Shown: piece by piece, positions 25,057-33,715 of the stretch
Layout: each line of letters begins with the position of its first letter
How positions within the stretch are numbered: position 1 is the first letter of the stretch
DNA from: Thermoanaerobacter sp049701115
GTDB taxonomy: Bacteria > Bacillota > Thermoanaerobacteria > Thermoanaerobacterales > Thermoanaerobacteraceae
DNA length: 53,303 nucleotides
Reading direction: 5' to 3'
Assembly: GCF_049701115.1 (NCBI RefSeq)
Contig: NZ_JBNATX010000011.1
Coordinates: forward strand, 1 to 53,303
Notes under the pieces: model-generated
What the model saw: the letters and a program-made list of their open reading frames with translations, nothing else
Databases searched by the model: none
Told to the model about the DNA's origin: nothing
Translations under genes and position numbers: made by a program

Positions 25057-25254
25057 ATGGGTAGACGCAGAGGGTTGATGTCAGACCAGCTCAAGTACGA
25101 GCTGGCGAAGGAACTCGGCGTTTACGACACCGTAATGAGGGAAGGTTGGGGAAGCGTAACCTCAAGGGACTGCGGTAACTTAGTGAAACTTGCAATTCAG
25201 AGAGCAGAGAAGATGCTAGTTGAGAACTACAACAACGGAAAAGTCACCCTCTAA
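25057..25254 (+). CDS. Alpha/beta-type small acid-soluble spore protein
   Basis: SASP coats and protects spore DNA and is degraded by the GPR protease at germination. The 65 residues show the family pattern SDQLKYELAKELGVYD, containing the GPR cleavage region, and the conserved WGSVTSRDCGNLVKLAIQRAEK. ATG at 25057 follows AAAGGAGGGG. The DNA is more GC-rich than its neighbours, as expected for a very highly expressed gene. A strong terminator follows. Confidence 0.95.
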   Translation: MGRRRGLMSDQLKYELAKELGVYDTVMREGWGSVTSRDCGNLVKLAIQRAEKMLVENYNNGKVTL

Positions 25255-25261
25255 ACCCTCG

Positions 25262-25284
25262 GCCGGGAATTTTCCCGGCTTTTT
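25262..25284 (+). terminator. Intrinsic terminator of the SASP gene
   Basis: GCCGGGAA (25262-25269) pairs with TTCCCGGC (25272-25279) and is followed by five T. Confidence 0.88.
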
Positions 25285-25340
25285 ACCTACTAAAAATTTT
25301 TAAATTGTGAGTAAATGTGGTATTATACTTGTCGTACAAA

Positions 25341-25349
25341 TGCTATAAT
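25341..25349 (+). promoter_or_regulatory. Extended -10 promoter for the hydrolase-murF-ddl genes
   Basis: TGC before TATAAT (25344-25349). A -35 is not evident at 17 bp. It lies 35 bp before the GTG start of the hydrolase. Confidence 0.45.
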
Positions 25350-25383
25350 ATATATTAGCAATTTTGTCATAGGAGTGAAAAAA

Positions 25384-26127
25384 GTGTATATAAATATAGA
25401 CGGTATAAATATTTTTTATAAAAGAGATGGGCAAGGTAAAAAAGTTTTATTTTTACACGGATGGGGAGGAAATGCAAATAGTTTTTTACCCGTATTTAAT
25501 GCTCTTTCAAAGGAATTCGAGGTGTATGCCATAGATTTCCCGGGCTTTGGTCGTTCAGATTTTCCGGATGGGGACTGGGATGTCACTAGATACATGGAAA
25601 TTACATATAAGTTTATAGAAAGGTTAGGGCTTGGTAAGGTGAATGTAATAGCGCATTCCTTTGGCGGACGTGTTGCTATAATGTTGGCGGCTATTCACCC
25701 TGAGGTGGTAGATAAACTTGTTCTTGTAAATAGCGCAGGCTTAATTCCAAAAAGAGGATGGAAGTATTACTACAAGGTGTACAGGTTTAAGCTTGTAAAA
25801 ACTATATTTTCGCTTTTAGGTAAGAAGGATGCAGTAGAAAAATTGTATGAAAAATATGGGTCGAAAGATTATAAAGAGGCGGGTCGCTTAAGGGGTACTT
25901 TCGTTAAGGTGATAAATCAGGATTTGAGAGGATATTTGAAAAAGATAAAAGCTCCTACGCTCCTTATATGGGGAGATAAGGACAGGGAAACTCCTATTGA
26001 ATTTGCAAAGGTCATGGAAAGAGAGATTCCTGATGCCGGATTAGTGGTTTTTGAAAATGCAGGGCATTTTTCTTACCTTGAAAGATTGGGAGATTTTATA
26101 ATCATTGTGAGTCATTTTTTGAGGTGA
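25384..26127 (+). CDS. Alpha/beta-fold hydrolase
   Basis: A 247-residue esterase/lipase-like enzyme. The oxyanion region is LFLHGWGGN (from about residue 23), the nucleophile is S92 in IAHSFGG, the acid is the Asp of WGDKDRETP and the His is in NAGHFSYLE. The substrate is unknown. Starting at GTG 25384 with AGGAGTG upstream gives the normal N-terminus. It is followed by murF 6 bp later and ddl, so a wall-related substrate is possible (inference from context). Confidence 0.88.
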   Translation: MYINIDGINIFYKRDGQGKKVLFLHGWGGNANSFLPVFNALSKEFEVYAIDFPGFGRSDFPDGDWDVTRYMEITYKFIERLGLGKVNVIAHSFGGRVAIMLAAIHPEVVDKLVLVNSAGLIPKRGWKYYYKVYRFKLVKTIFSLLGKKDAVEKLYEKYGSKDYKEAGRLRGTFVKVINQDLRGYLKKIKAPTLLIWGDKDRETPIEFAKVMEREIPDAGLVVFENAGHFSYLERLGDFIIIVSHFLR

Positions 26128-26133
26128 TAGAAG

Positions 26134-27750
26134 ATGTCGTATTTGTTTAATATATTTGATATATTTGCGGTTTTAGCTTTTGTTTTTGCGGTATTTTTTT
26201 ATGGCAGGAAAGAGCTTCATATGGCGCAACTGGAAGGTTATAAAATAAAAAATTTTTTTAAATGGCATGTGAAGAATTGGGATAAATGGACAAAAGAATC
26301 ATCGCTTTTTCTTATAGGTAGTCTGATTGTTTTTCTATTGGATTATTTCCTGTTTTCATCAAAACTTCTTCTTTTAATACCGATGATTTTGTTTGTTTAC
26401 GCCACATACAAGGAAGTGACTTTAAAGAAAAGACCCAAAAAACCCCTTGTGTTTACTGCGAGAGCAACAAGACTTTTTACGACTTTCTGGCTTTTTATGG
26501 GACTTTCTCTATATTTTACACTAAAAGTGTATTTTAAAATTCCAAATCTTTTATCTACTGGCTTATTGCTCATAGCTGCTTTTGTTCCGGTTTATATGCT
26601 TTTTAGCTTGTTAGTTACTTATCCTTTGGAGATGTTTATTCAAATGCTTTATTACAAATCGGCTCAGCGCAAGATAAGGAGCAGAAAGGATTTAATTACC
26701 ATAGGCATAACGGGTAGCTATGGCAAGACGAGTACAAAGCATTTCATTACTGCTATTCTTTCAGAAAGATTTTCTGTTTTGATGACCCCAGAAAGTTATA
26801 ACACGCCTATGGGGGTTACAAAGGTCATCAGAAATGACCTTAAGGATTCTCATCAGATTTTTGTTTGCGAAATGGGGGCGAGACAGAAGGGAGACATAAA
26901 AGTTTTAGTAAAGCTTGCGAATCCAAAGATAGGAGTCATTACATCAATAGGTCCTCAGCATCTTGAGACTTTTGGGACCATAGAAAATGTTGCCAGAACT
27001 AAATTTGAGCTTATAGAAGGTCTCCCGGAAGATGGGATTGCTGTATTAAATGGGGATAATTACTATTGCAGGACTTTTGGAGAAAAATTTGGTGTACGAA
27101 AATTATTCTATGGAGTAGAAAATCCAACTGAAAGGAATTATTTTCTTTGGGCAGAGAATATCATTAATACTAAACAGGGACTTAAATTTGATGCAGTCAC
27201 TGAAGATGGAAAAAGGATAAAGTGCGAAGTCCCACTGCTTGGGAGGCATAATGTGAGCAATCTTTTGGCGGCAATTTCTGTGGCGATAGCGTTGGGCATG
27301 GAGGAGGAAGAGATAAGAAGAGGGCTTTTGAAGGTTGAACCTGTTCCCCACAGGCTTCAGCTTATATCCACTCCTCATGGCGTAACCATTATTGACGATG
27401 CATTTAACTCAAACCCTGAGGGGGCAAAAGAAGCCCTTGCCTGTCTTAAGGAGATGGATGCAAAGAGGAGGATAATCGTAACTCCAGGAATGGTGGAACT
27501 GGGGGAGAAAGAGTATGAAGAGAATAAAAATCTCGGGAAAAACATTGCAGAGGTCTGTGACTATGCAATTTTAGTCGGGAAAAAGAGAAGTAGACCTATT
27601 TTTGAAGGGTTGAAGGAAGCCAGTTTTCCCGAAGAAAAAGTGTTTGTTGTGGCTAACTTGGATGAGGCTACAAAGGTTTTACAGACGCTACTTCAACCGG
27701 GAGATGTGGTGCTTTTTGAAAATGACTTGCCTGATAATTATGAAGGATGA
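26134..27750 (+). CDS. murF: Membrane-anchored MurF-type UDP-MurNAc-tripeptide:D-Ala-D-Ala ligase
   Basis: MurF adds D-Ala-D-Ala to UDP-MurNAc-tripeptide. The ATP loop is GITGSYGKTSTK (about 191-202), then YNTPMGVTKVI, the central domain (CEMGARQKGDIK, TSIGPQHLETFG) and the C-terminal ligase domain (PHRLQLI, IIDDAFNSNPEG). Unusually, the first 180 residues contain about five TM helices (near 7-23, 57-72, 77-93, 113-131, 138-162) in place of the ordinary MurF substrate domain; total length is 538 versus about 455. ddl follows at once, which supports a D-Ala-D-Ala role. A related Mur ligase with another acceptor is the main alternative. Confidence 0.83.
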   Translation: MSYLFNIFDIFAVLAFVFAVFFYGRKELHMAQLEGYKIKNFFKWHVKNWDKWTKESSLFLIGSLIVFLLDYFLFSSKLLLLIPMILFVYATYKEVTLKKRPKKPLVFTARATRLFTTFWLFMGLSLYFTLKVYFKIPNLLSTGLLLIAAFVPVYMLFSLLVTYPLEMFIQMLYYKSAQRKIRSRKDLITIGITGSYGKTSTKHFITAILSERFSVLMTPESYNTPMGVTKVIRNDLKDSHQIFVCEMGARQKGDIKVLVKLANPKIGVITSIGPQHLETFGTIENVARTKFELIEGLPEDGIAVLNGDNYYCRTFGEKFGVRKLFYGVENPTERNYFLWAENIINTKQGLKFDAVTEDGKRIKCEVPLLGRHNVSNLLAAISVAIALGMEEEEIRRGLLKVEPVPHRLQLISTPHGVTIIDDAFNSNPEGAKEALACLKEMDAKRRIIVTPGMVELGEKEYEENKNLGKNIAEVCDYAILVGKKRSRPIFEGLKEASFPEEKVFVVANLDEATKVLQTLLQPGDVVLFENDLPDNYEG

Positions 27751-27761
27751 GGAGGATTTTT

Positions 27762-28931
27762 ATGTTGAAAGTGGCTGTGATGTTTGGGGGAAAATCAGTG
27801 GAACACGAGGTTTCTATAATTACAGGGCTCCAGGTCATTGAGAATATGAACAAAGAAAAGTATGAGCCAATACCGGTATACGTGGGAAGAGACGGGAGAT
27901 GGTACACTGGCAAAGACCTTTTAGATATATCTAATTACAAGGACATACCTTCCCTTTTAAAAAAGTGCGAACAGGTTGTGCTGCCTCCTGTGCCGGGGCT
28001 TAACAAATTGTATTACTACCCTTTCAGGAAGAAATTCATGTCAAAAGAGTATGAGTACATAGACATAGATGTTATCTTTCCTGCTTTTCATGGAACTCAT
28101 GGAGAAGACGGCACTATGCAGGGATTGTTTCAGCTGGCAAATATACCCTATGTGGGCAGCGGAGTAGTAGGGTCGGCTACGGGGATGGATAAGGTGATAA
28201 TGAAAGATATATTTAAAGCTAATAATCTTCCTATAGTTAAATATCTCTGGTTTTTGAGAAAGGAATATGAAAAGGACAGAGAAGGTATGCTTAAATATAT
28301 AGAAGAAAATCTCAGCTATCCGATGTTTGTTAAACCGGCTAATTTGGGTTCTAGCATAGGTATAAGCAAGGCTAAAAATAGGGATGAGCTTTTTGATGCT
28401 ATAGAAATTGCTATTTATTATGACAGGAAGATAATTGTCGAGGAAGCCGTGAAAGAACCTATGGAAGTGAATTGTTCTGTGATGGGAATGGATAAGGAGC
28501 TAGAAGTGTCTCTTTGTGAGATGCCTGTCGCATGGGAAGAATTTTTGAGCTATCAGGACAAATACATGAGGAAAGAAAAAGGGGGAAAAGGCTCAACTAC
28601 AAGACAGATTCCTGCGCCGATTCCCGAAGAGAAGACAAAAGAAATACAGGAATTAGCAAAAAAAGTCTTTCAGATTCTGGATTGCAGCGGATTGGCAAGA
28701 GTTGACTTCTTGCTGGAAAAAGAGACGATGAAGGTATATGTCAATGAAATAAACACAATACCTGGATCTTTTGCATTTTATTTGTGGAAGCCAATGGGGA
28801 TAACTTTTGAGAATTTAATTGACAGGTTAATACAACAGGCTTTGGAAAGGCATAAAGAATATGCGAGGAACATGTATACCTTTGAGACTTCTTTACTTCT
28901 TAAAGCAGCAGAAAAAGGATTGAATAAATAG
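27762..28931 (+). CDS. ddl: D-alanine-D-alanine ligase
   Basis: An ATP-grasp enzyme making the dipeptide used by MurF. The N-terminal signature is VMFGGKSVEHEVSI, then FHGTHGEDGTMQGLF, YVGSG, the ATP-binding MFVKPANLGSSIGISK and the C-terminal INTIPGSFAFYLWKP. The omega loop has SYQDKYM, the Tyr type of true D-Ala ligases rather than the D-lactate type. ATG at 27762 has GAGGAGG 6 bp upstream; the ATG at 27747 is inside the end of murF. It is 389 residues long because of small insertions (for example RKEKGGKGSTTR) and a C-terminal tail of about 25 residues. Confidence 0.94.
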   Translation: MLKVAVMFGGKSVEHEVSIITGLQVIENMNKEKYEPIPVYVGRDGRWYTGKDLLDISNYKDIPSLLKKCEQVVLPPVPGLNKLYYYPFRKKFMSKEYEYIDIDVIFPAFHGTHGEDGTMQGLFQLANIPYVGSGVVGSATGMDKVIMKDIFKANNLPIVKYLWFLRKEYEKDREGMLKYIEENLSYPMFVKPANLGSSIGISKAKNRDELFDAIEIAIYYDRKIIVEEAVKEPMEVNCSVMGMDKELEVSLCEMPVAWEEFLSYQDKYMRKEKGGKGSTTRQIPAPIPEEKTKEIQELAKKVFQILDCSGLARVDFLLEKETMKVYVNEINTIPGSFAFYLWKPMGITFENLIDRLIQQALERHKEYARNMYTFETSLLLKAAEKGLNK

Positions 28932-28951
28932 TAAATATTGATAGAATAAGG

Positions 28952-29006
28952 AAGTGGCGTTTTGTGTGTAAATCCAGTTTAAAAGTATTTACACAAAATG
29001 CCACTT
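28952..29006. repeat. Short copy (R3, 55 bp) of the palindromic element
   Basis: It keeps both inverted ends (AAGTGGCGTTTTGTGT and ACACAAAATGCCACTT) but lacks the interior of R2. The flank TTTGTAAATAGTGTAA (29011-29026) repeats that of R2. It lies just after ddl, where the hairpin could slow transcription. Confidence 0.75.
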
Positions 29007-29057
29007 CTTTAAATTTGTAAATAGTGTAAAAAATTTTTCATAAAACCCCCATTTTTA

Positions 29058-29086
29058 TTGACAATTTTAAGCAGTAATAGTATAAT
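29058..29086 (+). promoter_or_regulatory. Consensus sigma-A promoter of the permease-dipeptidase operon
   Basis: Perfect TTGACA (29058-29063), 17 bp, perfect TATAAT (29081-29086). Transcription should start near 29093, leaving a leader of about 138 nt. Confidence 0.85.
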
Positions 29087-29092
29087 AGTAAT

Positions 29093-29230
29093 TATTGATG
29101 TAATATATTAAAGGGTTGAAACACATTTAGCGCACTTTTCTAACCTCACATCTTTTCAATTATCCCTCCAATGTATTTTCTAATTTTCCCTTTAAATCCT
29201 AATATATTATTGTGAGGGGGTCTTTAAAAA
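29093..29230 (+). promoter_or_regulatory. Leader with possible anti-Shine-Dalgarno pairing
   Basis: CCTCACA (29144-29150) is perfectly complementary to TGTGAGG (29211-29217), the ribosome site of the permease. TCCCTC (29163-29168) can pair with the same site instead. Arms TTAAAGGG (29108-29115) and CCCTTTAA (29188-29195) could close the region. No known riboswitch class is recognised. Confidence 0.4.
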
Positions 29231-30658
29231 ATGAGTGAGCTAAAAAAACAGATCACTTTTCCCGGCCTTATAGCATTAGGAATGGGAGGAATCGTAGGTA
29301 CTAGTTGGATTTATACTAATAGTCGTTTTTTTGCAAAATACGGAGCTGGGGGAGAAATTTTCGGATTCTTGTTGGCGACTCTACTGGCAACTTTTATTGC
29401 ATTAGCTTATGCGGAGTTGTCTACAGCTTTTCCTAGGGCAGGAGGAGAAGTTGTCTATACATATGTGGCTCTAGGTAAAGGCTGGTCTTTTGCAGCAGGT
29501 TGGGCCTTGATAGGAGCATATCTCAGCTCCTTGGCTTTTTACGTTGCTGCTGCAGGTTGGCTTTTTAGTTGGGCTATTCCTCAAATAGAAAGTGGACCTT
29601 ATTACATGATAGCTGGCATGAAAATATATGTTTCTGAATTAATAATAGGTGTAGCGCTGGCTCTTCTGATTACCTGGTTAAACTATGTTGGCATAAAATC
29701 AGTTTCTATTGCTCAAATTGTTATGGTGTCAATCAAAATCCTTTTGGGATTAACTCTAGTAGCTGTTGGTTTTGGAGTGGGTAAAGTAGGAAACTTTTGG
29801 CCTGCTTGGAGCCCGGATATGAATCCTACTCTTGCTACTTTACGATTTGTATTGCCAGCCATGACCTATTTAACAGGATTTGAATTAGTAGCTGTTATGG
29901 CAGAAGAAGCAAATATGCCGCCGAGAAGGATTGGTCTGGGAGTTATTTCTTCTGTGATTTTGGCGGGACTTTTCTACACTATTGTTCTTCTTTCATCTGC
30001 CTGGGTAATACCATGGCAAGATACAGCAAAGATGGAATTAGGAACAATAGATGCTTTTAAGGCTGCAGGATTTCCTGCCTTGAGTATTGCAGCTTATCTA
30101 ATTTCTTTGCTAGGATTAGGAACAGCTTTTCTTGGGTTATTTGCTGCTACCCCCAGGTTAATACTTTCCTTGGCGAGAGCAAAAATACTCCCAGAAAGTT
30201 TCACCAAAACCCATCCGAAGTATGGCACACCTATAAATGCTATATATCTCACTCTGGCTTTTGCAGTTGGGTTAGGATGGTTAGGCAAGAGAGCTATAAT
30301 ATGGTTTTTAGATATAGGTGGTTTTACCGTAGCTGCTGCATGGATTTTGGCCGTAATAAGTTTGTTTGTTATCAGAAAGAAGTATCCAAATTTAGAAAGG
30401 CCATATAAAGTGTCTAGCATGTTCTATCCGATTATAGGAGCAATAATGGCAGGGCTTATTGCAATTTCCACGCTTATACCTGGTACAGATTTGTCCCTGG
30501 AATGGCCATATGAATATATAATACTCGCAGTTTGGATAGTAGTAGGGTTTATACTTTACCTGTATTCTCCGCGCGGAGAAGAAAAAGAGGCCTTAAAAGA
30601 GTTGCTTGGTCCGGAGTACAGCAAGATTGCTGGAGAAAAGGGGGATAAAGATGAGTGA
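29231..30658 (+). CDS. APC-superfamily amino acid permease
   Basis: A secondary transporter with about 12 TM helices in 475 residues. The first helix holds the APC glycine motif (GLIALGMGGIVGTSWIY), and the middle has EEANMPPRRIGLGVISS, the family's conserved charged loop. The substrate cannot be read. Its 3' end overlaps the VanX-type dipeptidase by 8 bp, which suggests uptake of D-alanine or a small peptide linked to its cleavage (inference). It has its own consensus promoter and structured leader. Confidence 0.88.
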   Translation: MSELKKQITFPGLIALGMGGIVGTSWIYTNSRFFAKYGAGGEIFGFLLATLLATFIALAYAELSTAFPRAGGEVVYTYVALGKGWSFAAGWALIGAYLSSLAFYVAAAGWLFSWAIPQIESGPYYMIAGMKIYVSELIIGVALALLITWLNYVGIKSVSIAQIVMVSIKILLGLTLVAVGFGVGKVGNFWPAWSPDMNPTLATLRFVLPAMTYLTGFELVAVMAEEANMPPRRIGLGVISSVILAGLFYTIVLLSSAWVIPWQDTAKMELGTIDAFKAAGFPALSIAAYLISLLGLGTAFLGLFAATPRLILSLARAKILPESFTKTHPKYGTPINAIYLTLAFAVGLGWLGKRAIIWFLDIGGFTVAAAWILAVISLFVIRKKYPNLERPYKVSSMFYPIIGAIMAGLIAISTLIPGTDLSLEWPYEYIILAVWIVVGFILYLYSPRGEEKEALKELLGPEYSKIAGEKGDKDE

Positions 30659-31412
30659 CGTCGATTTTAAGAAAGTTGCCATTTCTACGCCTATTGATAA
30701 GTGGAGTTGGGAGGAAGTAAGGAAGGTACCGATTAAAGAAAATAACGAGAAGCTGGTTCCATTAAGTTTATATCCAGAAAGAATAGTAGTGCATTCAGAG
30801 TATTTTCTTCAAGGATTAAAAGGAGCGCTTCCCGAATGCTATGTGAGAGAAAGTGTTTATGAAAAATTGATTGAAGCAGCTAATTTATTACCACCGGGTT
30901 ACAAATTTGTGATTTTTGATACGTGGCGCCCGATTCAGGTACAGCAATCGCTATTTGACACGTTAAAAGAGCGGTTTAGAAAGCAATACCCTAACGAATC
31001 TGAAGATGAGATCGTAAAAAGAACTCTCACATATGTGGCATTACCCTCTACAGATCCCGCAAGGCCTTCTCCTCACAATACGGGTGGAGCTGTTGATTTG
31101 ACTATAGCTGATGACAAGGGAAGATTACTGAATATGGGGACAGAATATGATGACCCCACTGAGAAAGCAAGAACTACCTATTTTGAAGAACTATTAAAAG
31201 AAGGGAAAGTCCTTTCAAAAGAAGAGGAAGAGGCGCTCGAAAATCGGAGGTTGCTTTTTAATGTGATGACATCTGTGGGGTTTACAAATTATCTGGATGA
31301 ATGGTGGCACTATGATTATGGGAATCAAAATTGGGCATGGGTAGCTAAAAAAGAATATGCTATTTACGGAAGAGCAAAACCTTTCTTTGCATGGAGGGAC
31401 GATATAGAATAG
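30651..31412 (+). CDS. VanX/DdpX-type D-alanyl-D-alanine dipeptidase
   Basis: A zinc dipeptidase of family M15D. Zinc ligands are H142 and D149 (SPHNTGGAVDL) and H220; the catalytic base is E217 (EWWHYDYG) and R93 (TWRP) is the conserved arginine. The length of 253 residues is a little above VanX (202). ATG at 30651 with AAGGGGG upstream overlaps the permease stop (ATGAGTGA). No vanH or vanA-type gene is present, so wall recycling or nutrient use is more likely than vancomycin resistance. No signal peptide is visible, so it should act in the cytoplasm. Confidence 0.9.
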   Translation: MSDVDFKKVAISTPIDKWSWEEVRKVPIKENNEKLVPLSLYPERIVVHSEYFLQGLKGALPECYVRESVYEKLIEAANLLPPGYKFVIFDTWRPIQVQQSLFDTLKERFRKQYPNESEDEIVKRTLTYVALPSTDPARPSPHNTGGAVDLTIADDKGRLLNMGTEYDDPTEKARTTYFEELLKEGKVLSKEEEEALENRRLLFNVMTSVGFTNYLDEWWHYDYGNQNWAWVAKKEYAIYGRAKPFFAWRDDIE

Positions 31413-31421
31413 TTTTTTCGG

Positions 31422-31462
31422 AGAGGGAGCGATACAGGGTTGCTCCCTCTTTGAATTTTTTA
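31422..31462 (+). terminator. Intrinsic terminator after the dipeptidase
   Basis: AGAGGGAGC (31422-31430) and GCTCCCTCT (31442-31450) form a 9-bp stem, then TTGAATTTTTTAAT. Confidence 0.75.
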
Positions 31463-31544
31463 ATAGGGGATACTTGAATTGAAGCTGATTGTGTGTTAAA
31501 AAATAATAGAAAAGGATTTTTCGTTGGAAAAAGGGGAGAGATAG

Positions 31545-31967
31545 TTGAAAAAAGCTATTATTTCTGTAAAAGGCATGCAAAGAAACGATATAGATGAGGT
31601 AGATACTATAGAGTTAATTACGGAGGGAAGCTTTTATATAAAAGGCGATACTTTTTATGTGGTATATGAAGAAAGTGAACTTTCGGGGATGGACGGAACA
31701 ACTACGACGTTAAAAATTACAAGGGACAAGGTTACTCTCTTGAGATTTGGGACTAACAAATCGAAAATGATTTTCGAAAAAAATAAAAGGCATGAGACGG
31801 ATTACAATACTCCTTATGGAAAAATTCTTTTAGGAATCATGTCAACAGACCTTGCTGTGGATATGGGAGAAACCGGTGGAGAGGTAAAGATAAAATATGT
31901 GTTAGACTTAAATAATCAAAGAGTCAGCAATAACGAATTACACTTAAGAGTGAGGGAGGTACAATAA
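31545..31967 (+). CDS. DUF1934 (YwiB-like) beta-barrel protein
   Basis: A 140-residue soluble protein of the YwiB family, known as a calycin-like small beta barrel of unknown ligand. Family features are GSFYIKGDTFYVVYEES, GMDGTTTTLKI, the late TPYGKI and a C-terminal YVLDLNNQ. The TTG start at 31545 has GGGGAGAGA upstream. argS starts 2 bp after its stop; a YwiB-argS pair is also known in other Firmicutes, but no functional link is established. Confidence 0.85.
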   Translation: MKKAIISVKGMQRNDIDEVDTIELITEGSFYIKGDTFYVVYEESELSGMDGTTTTLKITRDKVTLLRFGTNKSKMIFEKNKRHETDYNTPYGKILLGIMSTDLAVDMGETGGEVKIKYVLDLNNQRVSNNELHLRVREVQ

Positions 31968-31969
31968 AC

Positions 31970-33658
31970 TTGGACAACATAATTCAGAAAGCCAAGGAAG
32001 AAATAAAAGGTCTCGTCTTGGATGCGATATCAAGGGCAAAAGAAGAGGGACTCATTGATTTTGGTTCTATTCCTGAGATAGAAGTGGAAGAGCCAAAAGA
32101 AAAACAACATGGTGACTTTGCTACTAATTTTGCAATGATTATGGCACGAGAAGCCAAAATGGCTCCCCGTAAAATTGCAGAAATTATCGTTTCTAAAATA
32201 AACTCTTATGGTAGTTTTATAGAAAAAGTTGAGGTGGCAGGTCCTGGCTTTATAAACTTCTTTCTTAATCAAAAATTTTTGATTGAAGCACTTAAGTTAA
32301 TTCATAAAAAAGGAGAAAATTACGGAAGAGTCAACATAGGTAATGGGAAGAAAGTCCAGGTTGAGTTTGTTTCTGCTAACCCTACAGGTCCCATGCATAT
32401 GGGGAATGCAAGGGGCGGTGCTATAGGGGATGTTTTGGCTTCTATACTCGATTATGCAGGATATAATGTTACGAGGGAATTTTACATAAACGATGCTGGC
32501 AATCAAATAGAAAAGTTTGGCTATTCACTTGAAGCAAGGTATTTGCAGCTTCTTGGAATAGATGCACAGGTACCAGAAGGAGGATATCACGGCGAAGACA
32601 TAATAGATAGGGCAAGAGAATTTTTAGAAATTTATGGTGATAAGTACAAGGACGTTCCCTCTGAAGAAAGGCGTAAAGCTTTAATAGAATATGGACTTAA
32701 AAAGAATATAGAGAAAATGAAAGAAGATTTAGCGCTTTATGGAATAGAATACGATGTATGGTTTTCTGAGCAGTCCCTTTATGAGAGCGGAGAAGTGTAC
32801 AAGGTCATAGAAGAGCTTACAAAAAAGGGATATACTTATGAAAAAGATGGGGCTTTATGGTTTAAGATGACTCTTTTTGGGGCAGAAAAAGACGACGTTT
32901 TGGTAAGGTCAAATGGCATTCCTACATACCTTGCTTCTGATATAGCTTACCATAAAAATAAATTTGTGACCAGAGGTTTTGATTGGGTAATAAATGTTTG
33001 GGGTGCTGACCACCACGGGCATGTTGCTCCAATGAAGGGAGCCATGAAAGCTTTGGGGATAGATCCTGACAGGTTGGATGTAGTTTTAATGCAGCTTGTC
33101 AAGCTTATAGAAGGTGGTCAGGTCGTCAGGATGTCCAAAAGGACGGGAAGGATGATTACTTTAAGGGATTTAATAGAAGAAGTGGGTAAAGACGCAGCGA
33201 GATTTTTCTTTAACATGAGGTCACCAGATAGCCCAATAGAGTTTGATTTAGATTTAGCAAAACAGCAGACAAATGAAAACCCTGTTTTTTACGTGCAGTA
33301 TGCCCATGCCAGAATTTGCTCTATAATAAGGCAATTAGAAGAGATGGGGGTTAAGATAGAAAATATAGAAGATGTAGACCTTGGGCTTTTAAAAGAAGAG
33401 GAAGAAGTCGATTTGATAAAGAAACTTGCTTATTTTCCGGAAGAGATATCTATAGCGGCGAAAACCTTGGCTCCCCACAGGATTACAAGGTATGTCATAG
33501 ACGTTGCTTCTTATTTCCATTCTTTTTATAACAAGCACAGGGTTAAAGGGGCGGAGGAAAATTTGATGAAAGCGCGTTTTGCTTTGATTTTAGCTGTAAA
33601 AACAGTTCTTAAAAATGCTCTCGACATGCTCAAAGTTACTGCACCAGAAAGAATGTAA
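31970..33658 (+). CDS. argS: Arginyl-tRNA synthetase
   Basis: A class I synthetase charging tRNA-Arg. The N-terminal Add1 domain covers about 1-90. The HIGH-type motif is HMGN in SANPTGPMHMGNARG and the KMSKS equivalent is RMSKRTG. The DALR anticodon-binding domain is at the C-terminus (about 440-562). The 562 residues match the family. The TTG start at 31970 has GGGAGGT about 10 bp upstream. It is coupled to the YwiB-like gene and followed by a strong terminator. Confidence 0.97.
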   Translation: MDNIIQKAKEEIKGLVLDAISRAKEEGLIDFGSIPEIEVEEPKEKQHGDFATNFAMIMAREAKMAPRKIAEIIVSKINSYGSFIEKVEVAGPGFINFFLNQKFLIEALKLIHKKGENYGRVNIGNGKKVQVEFVSANPTGPMHMGNARGGAIGDVLASILDYAGYNVTREFYINDAGNQIEKFGYSLEARYLQLLGIDAQVPEGGYHGEDIIDRAREFLEIYGDKYKDVPSEERRKALIEYGLKKNIEKMKEDLALYGIEYDVWFSEQSLYESGEVYKVIEELTKKGYTYEKDGALWFKMTLFGAEKDDVLVRSNGIPTYLASDIAYHKNKFVTRGFDWVINVWGADHHGHVAPMKGAMKALGIDPDRLDVVLMQLVKLIEGGQVVRMSKRTGRMITLRDLIEEVGKDAARFFFNMRSPDSPIEFDLDLAKQQTNENPVFYVQYAHARICSIIRQLEEMGVKIENIEDVDLGLLKEEEEVDLIKKLAYFPEEISIAAKTLAPHRITRYVIDVASYFHSFYNKHRVKGAEENLMKARFALILAVKTVLKNALDMLKVTAPERM

Positions 33659-33659
33659 A

Positions 33660-33684
33660 AAGGCGGTTTTTACCGCCTTTTTTG
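33660..33684 (+). terminator. Intrinsic terminator after argS
   Basis: AAGGCGGT and ACCGCCTT (about 33660-33679) around a T loop, then six T. Confidence 0.9.
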
Positions 33685-33715
33685 TGTTATAATAGGTTTT
33701 AGGAGGTGGTCTTTT

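Noticed and set aside
27762..31412. Vancomycin resistance cluster
   Set aside because: There is a VanX-type dipeptidase and a ligase, but no vanH dehydrogenase or vanA-type D-lactate ligase features, and no vanRS pair beside them.
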